Part shown: positions 8,727 to 17,078 of the stretch, piece by piece
Layout of the letters: each line of letters begins with the position of its first letter
Position numbering within the stretch: position 1 is the stretch's first letter
Assembly: GCF_048820975.1 (NCBI RefSeq)
Contig: NZ_JBMEUF010000001.1
Span: 496,001-560,000, forward strand
DNA: 64,000 nt
Direction of reading: 5' to 3'
DNA from: Glaciecola sp048820975
GTDB taxonomy: Bacteria; Pseudomonadota; Gammaproteobacteria; Enterobacterales; Alteromonadaceae
Notes under the pieces: generated by a model
Databases searched by the model: none
Seen by the model: the letters and a program-made list of their open reading frames with translations, nothing else
Told to the model about the DNA's origin: nothing
Position numbers and translations under genes: made by a program

Positions 8727-8898
8727 GAATAAGTTTATCCTAATTATAGCCATTTTATATTAGCAAAAAATACCCAGCAGGCGATCATGAATTCTTTTGT
8801 GTGTACGAATTAGATTTTATTACTATAAATCTATAAGAAAGCTTGTTTTTAAGCTCTTAGGCCTCTAATATTGCGCATTGATTAAAAGGGGAGTAATG

Positions 8899-9783
8899 AT
8901 GTTTCAGGGCAGTTTTGTCGCATTAGTGACGCCAATGTTAGCGTCTGGCGAAGTAGATTATGAAAGTCTTGAGAAGCTAGTGGCTTTTCATATCGAAAAT
9001 AACACACATGGCATAGTAGCCGTAGGAACTACAGGTGAATCCGCCACTTTACCTTTTGATGAACACATTAATGTTATATCGAAAATTGTTGAATATGTGG
9101 CAGGAAAAGTGCCTGTTATTGCCGGTTCAGGCGCAAATGCGACTGATGAAGCTGTTTTCTTAACTAAAGAAATTGCAAAGCTAGGTGTTGATGGTTTTTT
9201 AAGCGTTGTACCTTATTACAACAAACCTCAGCAAAAGGGCTTAATTGCCCACTTCAACGCGGTAGCAGATGCATCAGAACTTCCTCTTATTCTTTACAAT
9301 GTTCCATCAAGAACGGTGCTAGATATGCAAACCAGCACGGTAGTAGAACTTGCAAAGCACAAAAATATAGTAGGAATAAAAGATGCAACGGGTGATTTGA
9401 CTCGTTTAGCCGAGCTACAAGCTAATCTTCCTAAAGATTTTTTATTATTTAGTGGTGACGACGCCACCGGTTGTGAATTTATGAATAGTGGTGGTGACGG
9501 TGTCATTTCAGTTACCGCGAACATCATGCCAAATAGCATGTCGAAAATGTGTGAATTCGCGCTTGCCGGTGATAGCAAAGCATCTAAAGCAAGCGATGAG
9601 CCATTAGAATCGCTTCACCAAACCTTATTTATTGCTCCAAATCCTGTAATGCCGAAGTGGGCTTTATACAAAATGGGATTAATAAAAACACCTAATTTGC
9701 GTTTGCCGATGGTATTACCTGAACTAAATGAGCAAGCTGCAATCGAACATGAGTTGAATGTACTGGGATTAATAGAAAAATAA
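8899..9783 (+). CDS. dapA: 4-hydroxy-tetrahydrodipicolinate synthase
   Basis: DapA condenses pyruvate with aspartate semialdehyde, the first committed step of lysine and diaminopimelate synthesis. The TIM-barrel product of 294 residues starts with MFQGSFVALVTPM. I choose ATG 8899 because AGGGGAG ends 5 bases upstream; an adjacent ATG at 8896 is too close, and the TTG at 8878 precedes the ribosome-binding site. GTTGESATL holds the threonines that position substrate, YNVPSRT holds the catalytic tyrosine, and the Schiff-base lysine is in IVGIKDATGDL (about residue 161). bamC starts immediately after the stop, so the two are co-translated. Confidence 0.96.
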   Translation: MFQGSFVALVTPMLASGEVDYESLEKLVAFHIENNTHGIVAVGTTGESATLPFDEHINVISKIVEYVAGKVPVIAGSGANATDEAVFLTKEIAKLGVDGFLSVVPYYNKPQQKGLIAHFNAVADASELPLILYNVPSRTVLDMQTSTVVELAKHKNIVGIKDATGDLTRLAELQANLPKDFLLFSGDDATGCEFMNSGGDGVISVTANIMPNSMSKMCEFALAGDSKASKASDEPLESLHQTLFIAPNPVMPKWALYKMGLIKTPNLRLPMVLPELNEQAAIEHELNVLGLIEK

Positions 9784-10887
9784 ATGAATAAACAATTTCT
9801 CATCACCTTATGTGCGGCCGTAGTGCTTAGCGCATGTTCAAGTCCAGGTTCGCGTGAGCGAGCAACTGGCGATTACGATTATTTGGATACCAAAGGGCTT
9901 GACGAAGGCTTTCAAACGCCTGAAGAGCTTGATGCGCCTACGCGCTCTAACAGATATGATATTCCTAATTTAGACACAAGTGAGTCACGCACAGGCTTAA
10001 TTGGAGATCAAGTTAGAGTTAGTTCTCCTCGACTTGTGTTACCGTTAGTTGCAGGCTCGCATGTAGAAGAGGGCAGTGAAGATGCCACCGTTTTGTTTGA
10101 CCAAGTTGACGACAGCCAAGCCTTGGAAAAAACAATTTGGGATAAGGTACTCACCTACCTTGAGCAAAATAATATTGGCGTTGAAAGCTTTGATGAACAG
10201 AACAATATACTAGTAACCGATTGGGTAATTAGTAAAACGGAGTTAGATTCCAGTTGGTACGAATTCTCAAGTAGCTATGTAGAGCAAGCTAAAAGGTTCA
10301 AGTTGTCATTAGACGTGGAACCTCACGGACGTACAGCGGCGCTTACAAATGAAATTATTGCTTACATTGATGTTGATGGAAACGAAGCACTCAATAAGCT
10401 TGATCCAATAGCGAAGCGCAGTAATGAAGTAAACTTTTTAAACTACATTATTGCTGAATATGATTTTGGGCTTCGTTTAGCGCAAACCCAGCGCATTGCA
10501 AAAATTAGAGATGGTTTTAATTCTGAATTAGGGATTAACGGTGCTGATGAATCTACTATTATTGTAGACGCCCAATACAACAATACTTGGCCTCGTTTGT
10601 TGTTGGTTTTGCGTAAAATGGGCTTTGATGTAATTGACCTAGACCAATCCTCAGGCATCATGTTTGTTGCCTACAAAGGCCAAGAAGAAAGTTGGTATTC
10701 AGGTTGGTTTAGTAAAGACGAGTTGTCATTAGATAAAGAAAATTATCGTATCTTAGTAGAGCGAGTGGGTGCAAAGACTAGCGTTACGTTCAAAGATGAT
10801 GAAAACATTGCGTTTACACCTAGCCAAATTACTGATCTATTCCCAGTATTTAAAGACTACATGGCTTCAGACAACCTTGATATTTAG
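9784..10887 (+). CDS. bamC: Outer-membrane assembly lipoprotein BamC
   Basis: BamC is an accessory lipoprotein of the beta-barrel assembly machine. The 367-residue product has a signal peptide with lipobox LSAC (Cys 18), the unstructured N-terminal stretch with DYDYLDTKGL that in E. coli BamC contacts BamD, and two helix-grip domains (about 100-220 and 250-360). The ATG follows the dapA TAA with no gap. The gene ends in two consecutive TAG codons (10885-10890), showing that TAG is a normal stop here. Context dapA-bamC-purC is the E. coli arrangement. Confidence 0.92.
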   Translation: MNKQFLITLCAAVVLSACSSPGSRERATGDYDYLDTKGLDEGFQTPEELDAPTRSNRYDIPNLDTSESRTGLIGDQVRVSSPRLVLPLVAGSHVEEGSEDATVLFDQVDDSQALEKTIWDKVLTYLEQNNIGVESFDEQNNILVTDWVISKTELDSSWYEFSSSYVEQAKRFKLSLDVEPHGRTAALTNEIIAYIDVDGNEALNKLDPIAKRSNEVNFLNYIIAEYDFGLRLAQTQRIAKIRDGFNSELGINGADESTIIVDAQYNNTWPRLLLVLRKMGFDVIDLDQSSGIMFVAYKGQEESWYSGWFSKDELSLDKENYRILVERVGAKTSVTFKDDENIAFTPSQITDLFPVFKDYMASDNLDI

Positions 10888-10914
10888 TAGATAAATAAGA
10901 AGAGAGCACTAAAC

Positions 10915-11628
10915 ATGCAAAAAGTAAGTGAGCTGTATCGCGGAAAGGCAAAAACGGTATTCGTAACAGAAGATCCTAATAAGCTAATTTTAGAATTTCG
11001 AGACGATACATCGGCATTTGACGGTGAGAAAATTGAACAACTAAGCCGCAAGGGTGAGGTCAACAATAAATTCAATCACTACATTATGCAGCAACTAGAA
11101 GAAGCCGGAGTTAAAACCCAAGTTGAATCATTACTTTCTGACAACGAAAGTTTAGTGAAGAAGCTTGATATGATCCCCGTTGAATGTGTTGTGAGAAATT
11201 TTGCGGCCGGATCTCTATGTCGACGCTTAGGCGTTGAAGAGGGCTTAGCACTAAGCCCTCCAACGTTTGAATTTTTCCTTAAGAACGATGCTTTGCATGA
11301 TCCTATGGTAAACGAAACTCATGCCATTTCATTTGGCTGGGCAACGGAAGACCAGATTGAGCAAATGAAGGTACTTACTTTTAAGGTAAATAGCATTTTA
11401 TCTCCTCTATTTTTAGACGGCGGTATGTTGTTAGTTGATTTTAAATTGGAATTTGGTGTAGATGCTGACGGAAATATAGTATTAGGCGATGAATTTACGC
11501 CCGACGGCTGCCGTTTGTGGGATAAAGACACTAAGAAAAAATTAGATAAAGACAGGTTCCGCCAAGGCTTAGGCTCGGTGGTAGAGTCGTACATTGAAGT
11601 AGCTTCAAGAATAGGCCTCGATTTATAA
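10915..11628 (+). CDS. purC: SAICAR synthetase
   Basis: PurC joins aspartate to CAIR in an ATP-dependent step of de novo purine synthesis. The 237-residue protein opens with ELYRGKAKTVF, the nucleotide-binding loop, followed by FRDDTSAFDGEK, VECVVRNFAAGS and the C-terminal DEFTPDGCRLWD, all SAICAR synthetase hallmarks. An AAGAGAG ribosome-binding site lies upstream of the ATG. It is the last gene of dapA-bamC-purC and is followed by a strong terminator. I saw no convincing PurR box in the 27-base gap; regulation probably acts from the dapA promoter or an internal one. Confidence 0.96.
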   Translation: MQKVSELYRGKAKTVFVTEDPNKLILEFRDDTSAFDGEKIEQLSRKGEVNNKFNHYIMQQLEEAGVKTQVESLLSDNESLVKKLDMIPVECVVRNFAAGSLCRRLGVEEGLALSPPTFEFFLKNDALHDPMVNETHAISFGWATEDQIEQMKVLTFKVNSILSPLFLDGGMLLVDFKLEFGVDADGNIVLGDEFTPDGCRLWDKDTKKKLDKDRFRQGLGSVVESYIEVASRIGLDL

Positions 11629-11630
11629 AC

Positions 11631-11664
11631 AATAAAAAGCCCTCATTTTGAGGGCTTTTTATTG
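11631..11664 (+). terminator. Bidirectional terminator after purC
   Basis: AAAAAGCCCTC, a short ATTT loop and GAGGGCTTTTT form a perfect stem followed by a T tract. The mirrored A tract lets it serve yfaE on the other strand too. Confidence 0.92.
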
Positions 11665-11695
11665 TTTCGTTTCTATCAGTTAAGTATTTGATACA

Positions 11696-12010
11696 CTAAT
11701 ACTCAATTTTGATTTCAATATTGCCTTTAGGGTGCGTGCAACAAGTTAAAATTTCATCGTCATCTATAAACGCTAAAGGGTCTAAGTTGTATTCAACACT
11801 TCCTTTTAACAACTTTGTACGGCACACTCCACAAAACCCTTCCTTGCAGTTGAATTCTGTATCAATGCCGTTTCGTTGCAAGGTTTCTAATATTGTTTCA
11901 CCTGCTCTATGAGTATATTGCTTTTGCTCTAAAGTGATACTCGTCTGAGGTTTCTCAGGACTTTGAGTATCACCGGCTAAGTGAACCTTAGAATTGGGTT
12001 GTAAAGGCAT
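11696..12010 (-). CDS. yfaE: YfaE-like 2Fe-2S ferredoxin for NrdB maintenance
   Basis: A 104-residue plant-type ferredoxin with cysteines 55, 60 and 63 (CKEGFCGVC) and a fourth at 90 (ILTCC) ligating a 2Fe-2S cluster. In E. coli YfaE feeds electrons to the diferric-tyrosyl radical site of NrdB, restoring active ribonucleotide reductase. It lies 22 bases downstream of nrdB in the same direction, exactly as in E. coli, which fixes the role. The first 25 residues form an extra polar extension relative to the E. coli protein; a later start is possible but no internal Met or Val has a better ribosome-binding site. Confidence 0.9.
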   Translation of the reverse strand: MPLQPNSKVHLAGDTQSPEKPQTSITLEQKQYTHRAGETILETLQRNGIDTEFNCKEGFCGVCRTKLLKGSVEYNLDPLAFIDDDEILTCCTHPKGNIEIKIEY

Positions 12011-12032
12011 TTAGATTAACCACGTTTAATCG

Positions 12033-13163
12033 TTATAGATCAAAATCGTCAAAGTCACCCGCGCTTACTTCCGCGTCAATTTGCGACACCAAGTATGAAC
12101 TCACTTCTACTTCTTGTGGTGCTACTTGCACGTTGTCTGAACTTAAATAATTATTCATCCAAGGCAGGGGATTACTTTTACTTTCAAATTCAGTTTTTAA
12201 GCCAATTGCTGCCATACGTTGGTTGGCAATAAACTCAACGTAATCACACAATATTTCTTCATTGAGGCCCAGCATTGAGCCATCTTTGAACAAATATTTA
12301 GCCCACTCTTTCTCTTGTTGAACTGCCGTTAAGAATATTTCTCGAGCTTGGTCTTGGCATTCTAAAGCAATTTCAGCCATTTCTGGATCATCATTTCCCT
12401 TACTCCACAAATTTAGAATATGCTGAGTACTGGTCAAATGAATGTTTTCATCGCGTGCAATTAAACGAATGATTTTAGAGTTACCTTCCATCAATTCACG
12501 CTCTGCAAATGCAAACGTACATGCAAATGAAACATAAAAACGAATGGCTTCTAGTGCGTTAACTGAATTCATGCACAAATAAAGTTTTTTCTTTAGTTCG
12601 CGCATGTTAACAGGGTAGGGTTTACCTTCGTCTTCGTAGGTACCTTCGCCTTGGCTTTGATAAAGTTGCGTCGCAAATATAAGATCATCGTAATATTGCG
12701 ATATATCGCCCGCTCTGCGCTTAATTTCGTCATTTACCACAATGTCATCAAATACGGAGCTAGGGTCGGTAAATAAATTTCGTAAAATATGCGTGTATGA
12801 ACGTGAGTGAATCGTTTCAAAAAATGACCAAGTCTCTACCCATGTTTCAAGCTCAGGTAAAGAAATGATAGGTAAGAATGCGATGTTCGGAGAACGGCCT
12901 TGAATTGAATCAAGTAAGGTTTGATATTTCAAGTTAGACGTGAAAATGTGTTTTTCAGCATCAGTTAATTTTCCAAAATCTACACGGTCTTTACTAACAT
13001 CTACTTCTTCTGGACGCCAAAAAAAACTGATTTGTTTTTCAATCAGTTTTTCAAAAATAGGGTGCTTTTGTTGGTCATAGCGCGCTACATTGACAGGGTT
13101 TCCAAAAAACATAGGTTCACGCATGGTGTCGATTGTTTTTTGGTTAAACGTCGTATATTTCAT
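12033..13163 (-). CDS. nrdB: Ribonucleotide reductase class Ia, beta subunit
   Basis: NrdB carries the diiron centre and stable tyrosyl radical that starts ribonucleotide reduction in NrdA. The 376-residue product has ELETWVETWSFFETIHSRSYTHI, containing two iron-ligand Glu/His residues and the radical Tyr (about 123). The second ligand set is in RDENIHLTSTQH. The C-terminus (QVAPQEVEVSSYLVSQIDAEV...DFDL) is the tail that docks onto NrdA. Length equals E. coli NrdB. It sits between nrdA and yfaE, with a 123-base gap to nrdA that shows no terminator. Confidence 0.97.
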   Translation of the reverse strand: MKYTTFNQKTIDTMREPMFFGNPVNVARYDQQKHPIFEKLIEKQISFFWRPEEVDVSKDRVDFGKLTDAEKHIFTSNLKYQTLLDSIQGRSPNIAFLPIISLPELETWVETWSFFETIHSRSYTHILRNLFTDPSSVFDDIVVNDEIKRRAGDISQYYDDLIFATQLYQSQGEGTYEDEGKPYPVNMRELKKKLYLCMNSVNALEAIRFYVSFACTFAFAERELMEGNSKIIRLIARDENIHLTSTQHILNLWSKGNDDPEMAEIALECQDQAREIFLTAVQQEKEWAKYLFKDGSMLGLNEEILCDYVEFIANQRMAAIGLKTEFESKSNPLPWMNNYLSSDNVQVAPQEVEVSSYLVSQIDAEVSAGDFDDFDL

Positions 13164-13286
13164 TAATTAATTGCCCGATTATAAAGTTAAGCTAGAAATT
13201 TATTATTATCATTTTAATACAGAACAGTAAGGGTTGCGTATTGCTAATTCAAACTAAAAACCAACAATACGCGATTTAGGTGTACC

Positions 13287-15608
13287 CTATATTTTACAGG
13301 CTCCGCCAGCGCAATCATCATCTTCTTCAATAATGACTTCTTGTGCGTTTGAATTTGCTTTATCTATTGCTAATTCAGCATCAGATTTATCAGACGCACC
13401 GTCACGAGTGTTATGGTAATACAAAGTCTTAATGCCTAATTTGTAGGTGGTTAACAAGTCTTTTAACAACACCTTCATAGGTACCTTGTTACCTTCGTAT
13501 TTCCCTGGATCATAACTGGTATTTGCTGAAATGGTTTGGTCTATAAATTTCTGCATTATAGCAACCAACTGTAAATACCCATCGTTAGATGGTAAATCCC
13601 AAAGCAACTCGTATTGGTCTTTAAGACGCTTGTATTCAGGTACAACCTGTTTCAATACGCCATCCTTACTCGCTTTTATACTAATGTGACCACGTGGCGG
13701 TTCAATACCATTGGTTGCATTAGAAATTTGAGAAGAAGTTTCAGAAGGCATTAGAGCCGATAAAGTACTGTTGCGTAATCCATATTTTACAACGTCTTCG
13801 CGTAATGCATCCCAGTCATATTGAAGCGGTTCGTTACAAATTTTATCGAGATCTTTTTTGTAGCTATCAATGGGCATAATGCCTTGAGAATAGGTAGTTT
13901 CATTAAACTTAGGACATGCACCTTTTTCTTTCGCCAAGTTGTTTGACGCACGCATTAAGTAGTACTGAACCGCTTCAAAAGTTCGGTGAATAAGCGGGTT
14001 AGCACTGCCGTCTGAGTATTTAACGCCGTTCTTAGCTAAGTAATACGCGAAATTAATTACGCCTATTCCTAAGGTACGTCTACCCATAGTAGCGTTATAA
14101 GCAGCTGGAACAGGGTAATCTTGGTAATCTAATAATGAATCTAAGGCTCTAACTGACAGTTCAGCCAATTCTTCTAAATCATCTAAACTTTCTATTGCAC
14201 CTAAGTTAAATGCCGAAAGAGTACAAAGCGCAATTTCGCCGTCAGGGTCATTTACGTGTTGTAGAGGTTTAGTCGGTAGCGCTATTTCTAAACACAGGTT
14301 GCTTTGGCGCACAGGTGCCACTTTAGGATCAAATGGGCTATGCGTATTGCAGTGGTCAACATTTTGTAAATAGATACGGCCAGTGTTTGCGCGTTCTTGC
14401 ATAAATTGACCAAACAGTTCAATGGCTTTAACACGCTTTTTGCGAATACTGGTGTCATTTTCGTATTTTACGTACAGGCGCTCAAACTCATCTTGATCGG
14501 CGAAGAAAGCATCGTACAAGCCTGGTGTATCAGATGGACTGAAAAGCGTTATGTAGTCATCTTTAATCATGCGTGAGTACATTAACTTGTTACATTGAAC
14601 ACCATAATCTAAATGACGAACGCGGTTTTCTTCAACGCCGCGGTTGTTTTTAAGCACAAGTAGGTTTTCAATTTCCATATGCCATAAAGGATAAAACAAG
14701 GTTGCCGCGCCACCGCGCACACCGCCTTGTGAACAGCTTTTAACGGCAGTTTGGAAGTACTTATAAAAAGGAATACAGCCTGTGTGGAAAGCTTCACCAC
14801 CTCGGATAGGGCTGCCTAATGCTCTAATTCGCCCAGCGTTGATGCCAATACCCGCACGTTGGCTTACATATTTAACAATCGCGCTAGCAGTTGCGTTGAT
14901 TGAATCAAGGCTATCGCCGGTTTCAATAAGTACGCATGAACTAAATTGGCGAGTAGGGGTGCGAACACCTGCCATAATTGGCGTTGGTAATGATAGCTTG
15001 AACGTTGATGCGGCATCGTAGAAACGTTTAACGTAATCTAAGCGCACATCTTTTTCATACTTCGCGAACAAGCAAGCCGCTACCAATACATATAAAAATT
15101 GCGCACTTTCGTAAATAGCGCCACTTACTCTGTTTTGAACAAGATACTTTCCTTCCAATTGCTTTACAGCAGCGTAACTAAAGTTCATGTCTCTTGAATG
15201 GTCTATAAAACCATCCATAAGTGCAAACTCTTCTTCGGTATAATCATTAAGCAAATGTTCATCATATTTGCCTTGCTCAACCATACTTTTCACTTGCTCA
15301 TATAGTTTAGGTGGCTCAAATTGGCCATACGCTTTTTTACGAAGATGGAATATCGCTAGGCGAGCAGCCAAATACTGATAATCAGGGGTTTCCGTAGTGA
15401 TTAAATCAGCCGCTGATTTAATCATAGTTTCATGGATTTCTTCGGTACGAATACCGTTATAAAATTGTATTTGGGCTTTGATTTCAACTTGAGATACAGA
15501 AACGTCGTCTAGACCTTGTGCAGCCCAAGTGACTACTTTGTGGATTTTTTCTAAATCGATTGGTTCTTGAGAACCATCTCTTTTAGTCACTAGCAGGTTG
15601 TTATTCAT
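13287..15608 (-). CDS. nrdA: Ribonucleotide reductase class Ia, alpha subunit
   Basis: NrdA reduces ribonucleoside diphosphates to deoxyribonucleotides. The 773-residue protein begins with an ATP-cone domain (residues about 4-95, including the VTKRDGSQEPID motif) for activity control. It then has the ten-stranded barrel with the redox cysteines in SSCVLIETGDS and IALCTLSAFNLG and the thiyl cysteine in SNLCLEIALP. The C-terminal CAGGACKI is the swinging CxxxxC pair that takes electrons from thioredoxin or glutaredoxin. The ATP cone and NrdR-like boxes upstream indicate both allosteric and transcriptional control. An unlinked class III enzyme is not in the window. Confidence 0.97.
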   Translation of the reverse strand: MNNNLLVTKRDGSQEPIDLEKIHKVVTWAAQGLDDVSVSQVEIKAQIQFYNGIRTEEIHETMIKSAADLITTETPDYQYLAARLAIFHLRKKAYGQFEPPKLYEQVKSMVEQGKYDEHLLNDYTEEEFALMDGFIDHSRDMNFSYAAVKQLEGKYLVQNRVSGAIYESAQFLYVLVAACLFAKYEKDVRLDYVKRFYDAASTFKLSLPTPIMAGVRTPTRQFSSCVLIETGDSLDSINATASAIVKYVSQRAGIGINAGRIRALGSPIRGGEAFHTGCIPFYKYFQTAVKSCSQGGVRGGAATLFYPLWHMEIENLLVLKNNRGVEENRVRHLDYGVQCNKLMYSRMIKDDYITLFSPSDTPGLYDAFFADQDEFERLYVKYENDTSIRKKRVKAIELFGQFMQERANTGRIYLQNVDHCNTHSPFDPKVAPVRQSNLCLEIALPTKPLQHVNDPDGEIALCTLSAFNLGAIESLDDLEELAELSVRALDSLLDYQDYPVPAAYNATMGRRTLGIGVINFAYYLAKNGVKYSDGSANPLIHRTFEAVQYYLMRASNNLAKEKGACPKFNETTYSQGIMPIDSYKKDLDKICNEPLQYDWDALREDVVKYGLRNSTLSALMPSETSSQISNATNGIEPPRGHISIKASKDGVLKQVVPEYKRLKDQYELLWDLPSNDGYLQLVAIMQKFIDQTISANTSYDPGKYEGNKVPMKVLLKDLLTTYKLGIKTLYYHNTRDGASDKSDAELAIDKANSNAQEVIIEEDDDCAGGACKI

Positions 15609-15745
15609 ATTAAATATGCTCTTTTAGCTCTTGTTACACGCCTACAGTGAATACTGCGACATGTTTTATTAGTCATTTTAGCGGAGTGCAGCACAAATCA
15701 TTCTTTAGAATAAAGTATTCCAAGATTTTGACTCATGTGGTTAGG

Positions 15746-15793
15746 CACAAGATAGTGTGTCTTGGCTTGTATTGCAATCACTATATGTAGTGT
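15746..15793 (-). promoter_or_regulatory. Putative NrdR boxes and promoter upstream of nrdA
   Basis: CACTATATGTAGTG (15779-15792) is very close to the NrdR consensus CACwATATwTwGTG. A weaker partner, CACAAGATAGTGTG, lies at 15746-15759, 33 bases centre to centre, near the three-turn spacing usual for NrdR pairs. On the minus strand a TTGACA hexamer (15814-15809) lies just upstream, with TACATA inside the stronger box as a possible -10. This layout suits repression of nrdAB by NrdR when dATP is high. The strong box is seen directly; the weaker one is tentative. Confidence 0.6.
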
Positions 15794-15828
15794 TTTTTAG
15801 AAATGCGGTGTCAAAAAATTGACAGCTA

Positions 15829-15860
15829 ATTTATGGGTTAGTATGAACTAACCCATAAAT
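15829..15860. repeat. Perfect 14-base inverted repeat in the nrdA-ubiG gap
   Basis: ATTTATGGGTTAGT and ACTAACCCATAAAT are perfect complements separated by ATGA. No T tract follows on either strand, so it is not a standard terminator. The 428-base gap between nrdA and ubiG otherwise holds the NrdR boxes and AT-rich sequence with no coding potential that I can support. E. coli has the large yfaL gene here; it is absent. Confidence 0.75.
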
Positions 15861-16036
15861 AGTAATTAGAAATGCGATCGTATATATGCAAGATATTTCG
15901 TAAAGTATTTTTGCTGAAAAAATAGCTTAATTTGGTCTATATTTTTTTATACTAAAAATTTAATCATTATCAGTAATTAGCATAAGCGATGAAAATAAAA
16001 TCAGACTTTGTATTAATTTTAAAAAGCAAGTGAAAC

Positions 16037-16747
16037 TTATGCGTTAAGCGGCAGTTGGCAAACGACAAAGTAATTCACATCTACGTTTTTGTTGTCAATA
16101 TAATAAGCTTGAGATATTGGATTAAAATGCAGGCCAGTTATAAATTGAGGGCATAAATTGCTTGTCTCAATCATCTTAATTAATTCAGCTGGCTTTATAA
16201 ATTTACTATGATCATGCGTGCCTTTAGGCACCATGCCTAAAATGTACTCCGCCGCCATTATCGCCATTAAGTATGACTTTATGTTTCTATTAAGCGTTGA
16301 AAAAATAACAAAACCGCCCGGTTTAACAAGTTCAGCACAGGCTTGAATAACAGATTTTGGATCTGGCACATGTTCTAGCATTTCCAAGCAGCACACTACA
16401 TCATAGGATTGTGCATGCTTATTAGCCCAGTCTTCAGCCGTTGATAAAACATAATTCACATCAACTTTGGACTCTAAGGTATGTAATTTAGCGACCTCTA
16501 AAGAGGCGTCAACCATATCAAGACCAGTTACATTCGCACCTTTATTTACTAATGCTTCTGATAAAATACCACCACCACAACCTACATCAATTACCGTTTT
16601 ATTAAAAAGGCCGCCAACAGCCTCCTCAATTAAATCAACACGTAAAGGATTTATATCATGTAATGATTTGAATTCACCTTCTTTGTCCCACCAAGAACTC
16701 GCGAGTTGTTCAAATTTTGAAAGTTCAGAGGCATCAACGTTGCTCAT
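16037..16747 (-). CDS. ubiG: Ubiquinone O-methyltransferase UbiG
   Basis: UbiG performs both O-methylations of ubiquinone synthesis using S-adenosylmethionine. The 236-residue protein carries motif I VIDVGCGGGILSEAL (about residues 51-65), an acidic residue after the next strand (GLDMVD), the CLEMLEHVPDP segment and FSTLNRN, all typical of UbiG. The N-terminus (FEQLASSWWDKEGEFKSLHDINPLR) is the family signature. It is divergent from gyrA with a 331-base gap, the same pairing as in E. coli. Confidence 0.95.
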   Translation of the reverse strand: MSNVDASELSKFEQLASSWWDKEGEFKSLHDINPLRVDLIEEAVGGLFNKTVIDVGCGGGILSEALVNKGANVTGLDMVDASLEVAKLHTLESKVDVNYVLSTAEDWANKHAQSYDVVCCLEMLEHVPDPKSVIQACAELVKPGGFVIFSTLNRNIKSYLMAIMAAEYILGMVPKGTHDHSKFIKPAELIKMIETSNLCPQFITGLHFNPISQAYYIDNKNVDVNYFVVCQLPLNA

Positions 16748-16769
16748 TATATATTCCTTAAGACGGGCT

Positions 16770-16861
16770 ACTATTGCGAAAGTATAGATATTAATAATAC
16801 CTCAGTTTATTCACGCGTTTTAATTTTTTCTAATATTACATACTTTTAGTTTCGCAATAGT
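16770..16861. promoter_or_regulatory. Long-spaced inverted repeat in the ubiG-gyrA intergenic region
   Basis: ACTATTGCGAAA (16770-16781) reappears as its exact complement TTTCGCAATAGT at 16850-16861. An adjoining GTAT/ATAC pair extends the arms, interrupted by a six-base insertion. The proximal arm is 22 bases upstream of the ubiG ATG. The rest of the 331-base gap is AT-rich; TATTAT at 16962-16967 is a possible gyrA -10, but I could not match a good -35. Two operator half-sites, a DNA loop or a stem in the ubiG leader RNA are all possible. Confidence 0.5.
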
Positions 16862-17078
16862 GTGAATTTTAAACAGTCTAGGGTGTTAAGTAACAATTAG
16901 GCTGCATTTTAGCTCTTTTACACGCACGAATACGCTACTGTTTTTATCAAACTAGTGTTAGTATTATGCTAATAAACGTTAATAATAACAAAGTTATCGG
17001 TTCAGTAAGACTAACGTTCATTTATATAATGAATAGCGTCAGAAAAAGCATCGATAGAATAAAAGGAACATTTGGTTT

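Noticed and set aside
9294..9578. Antisense open frame within dapA
   Set aside because: It is a shadow of the strongly conserved dapA frame and has no start signals.
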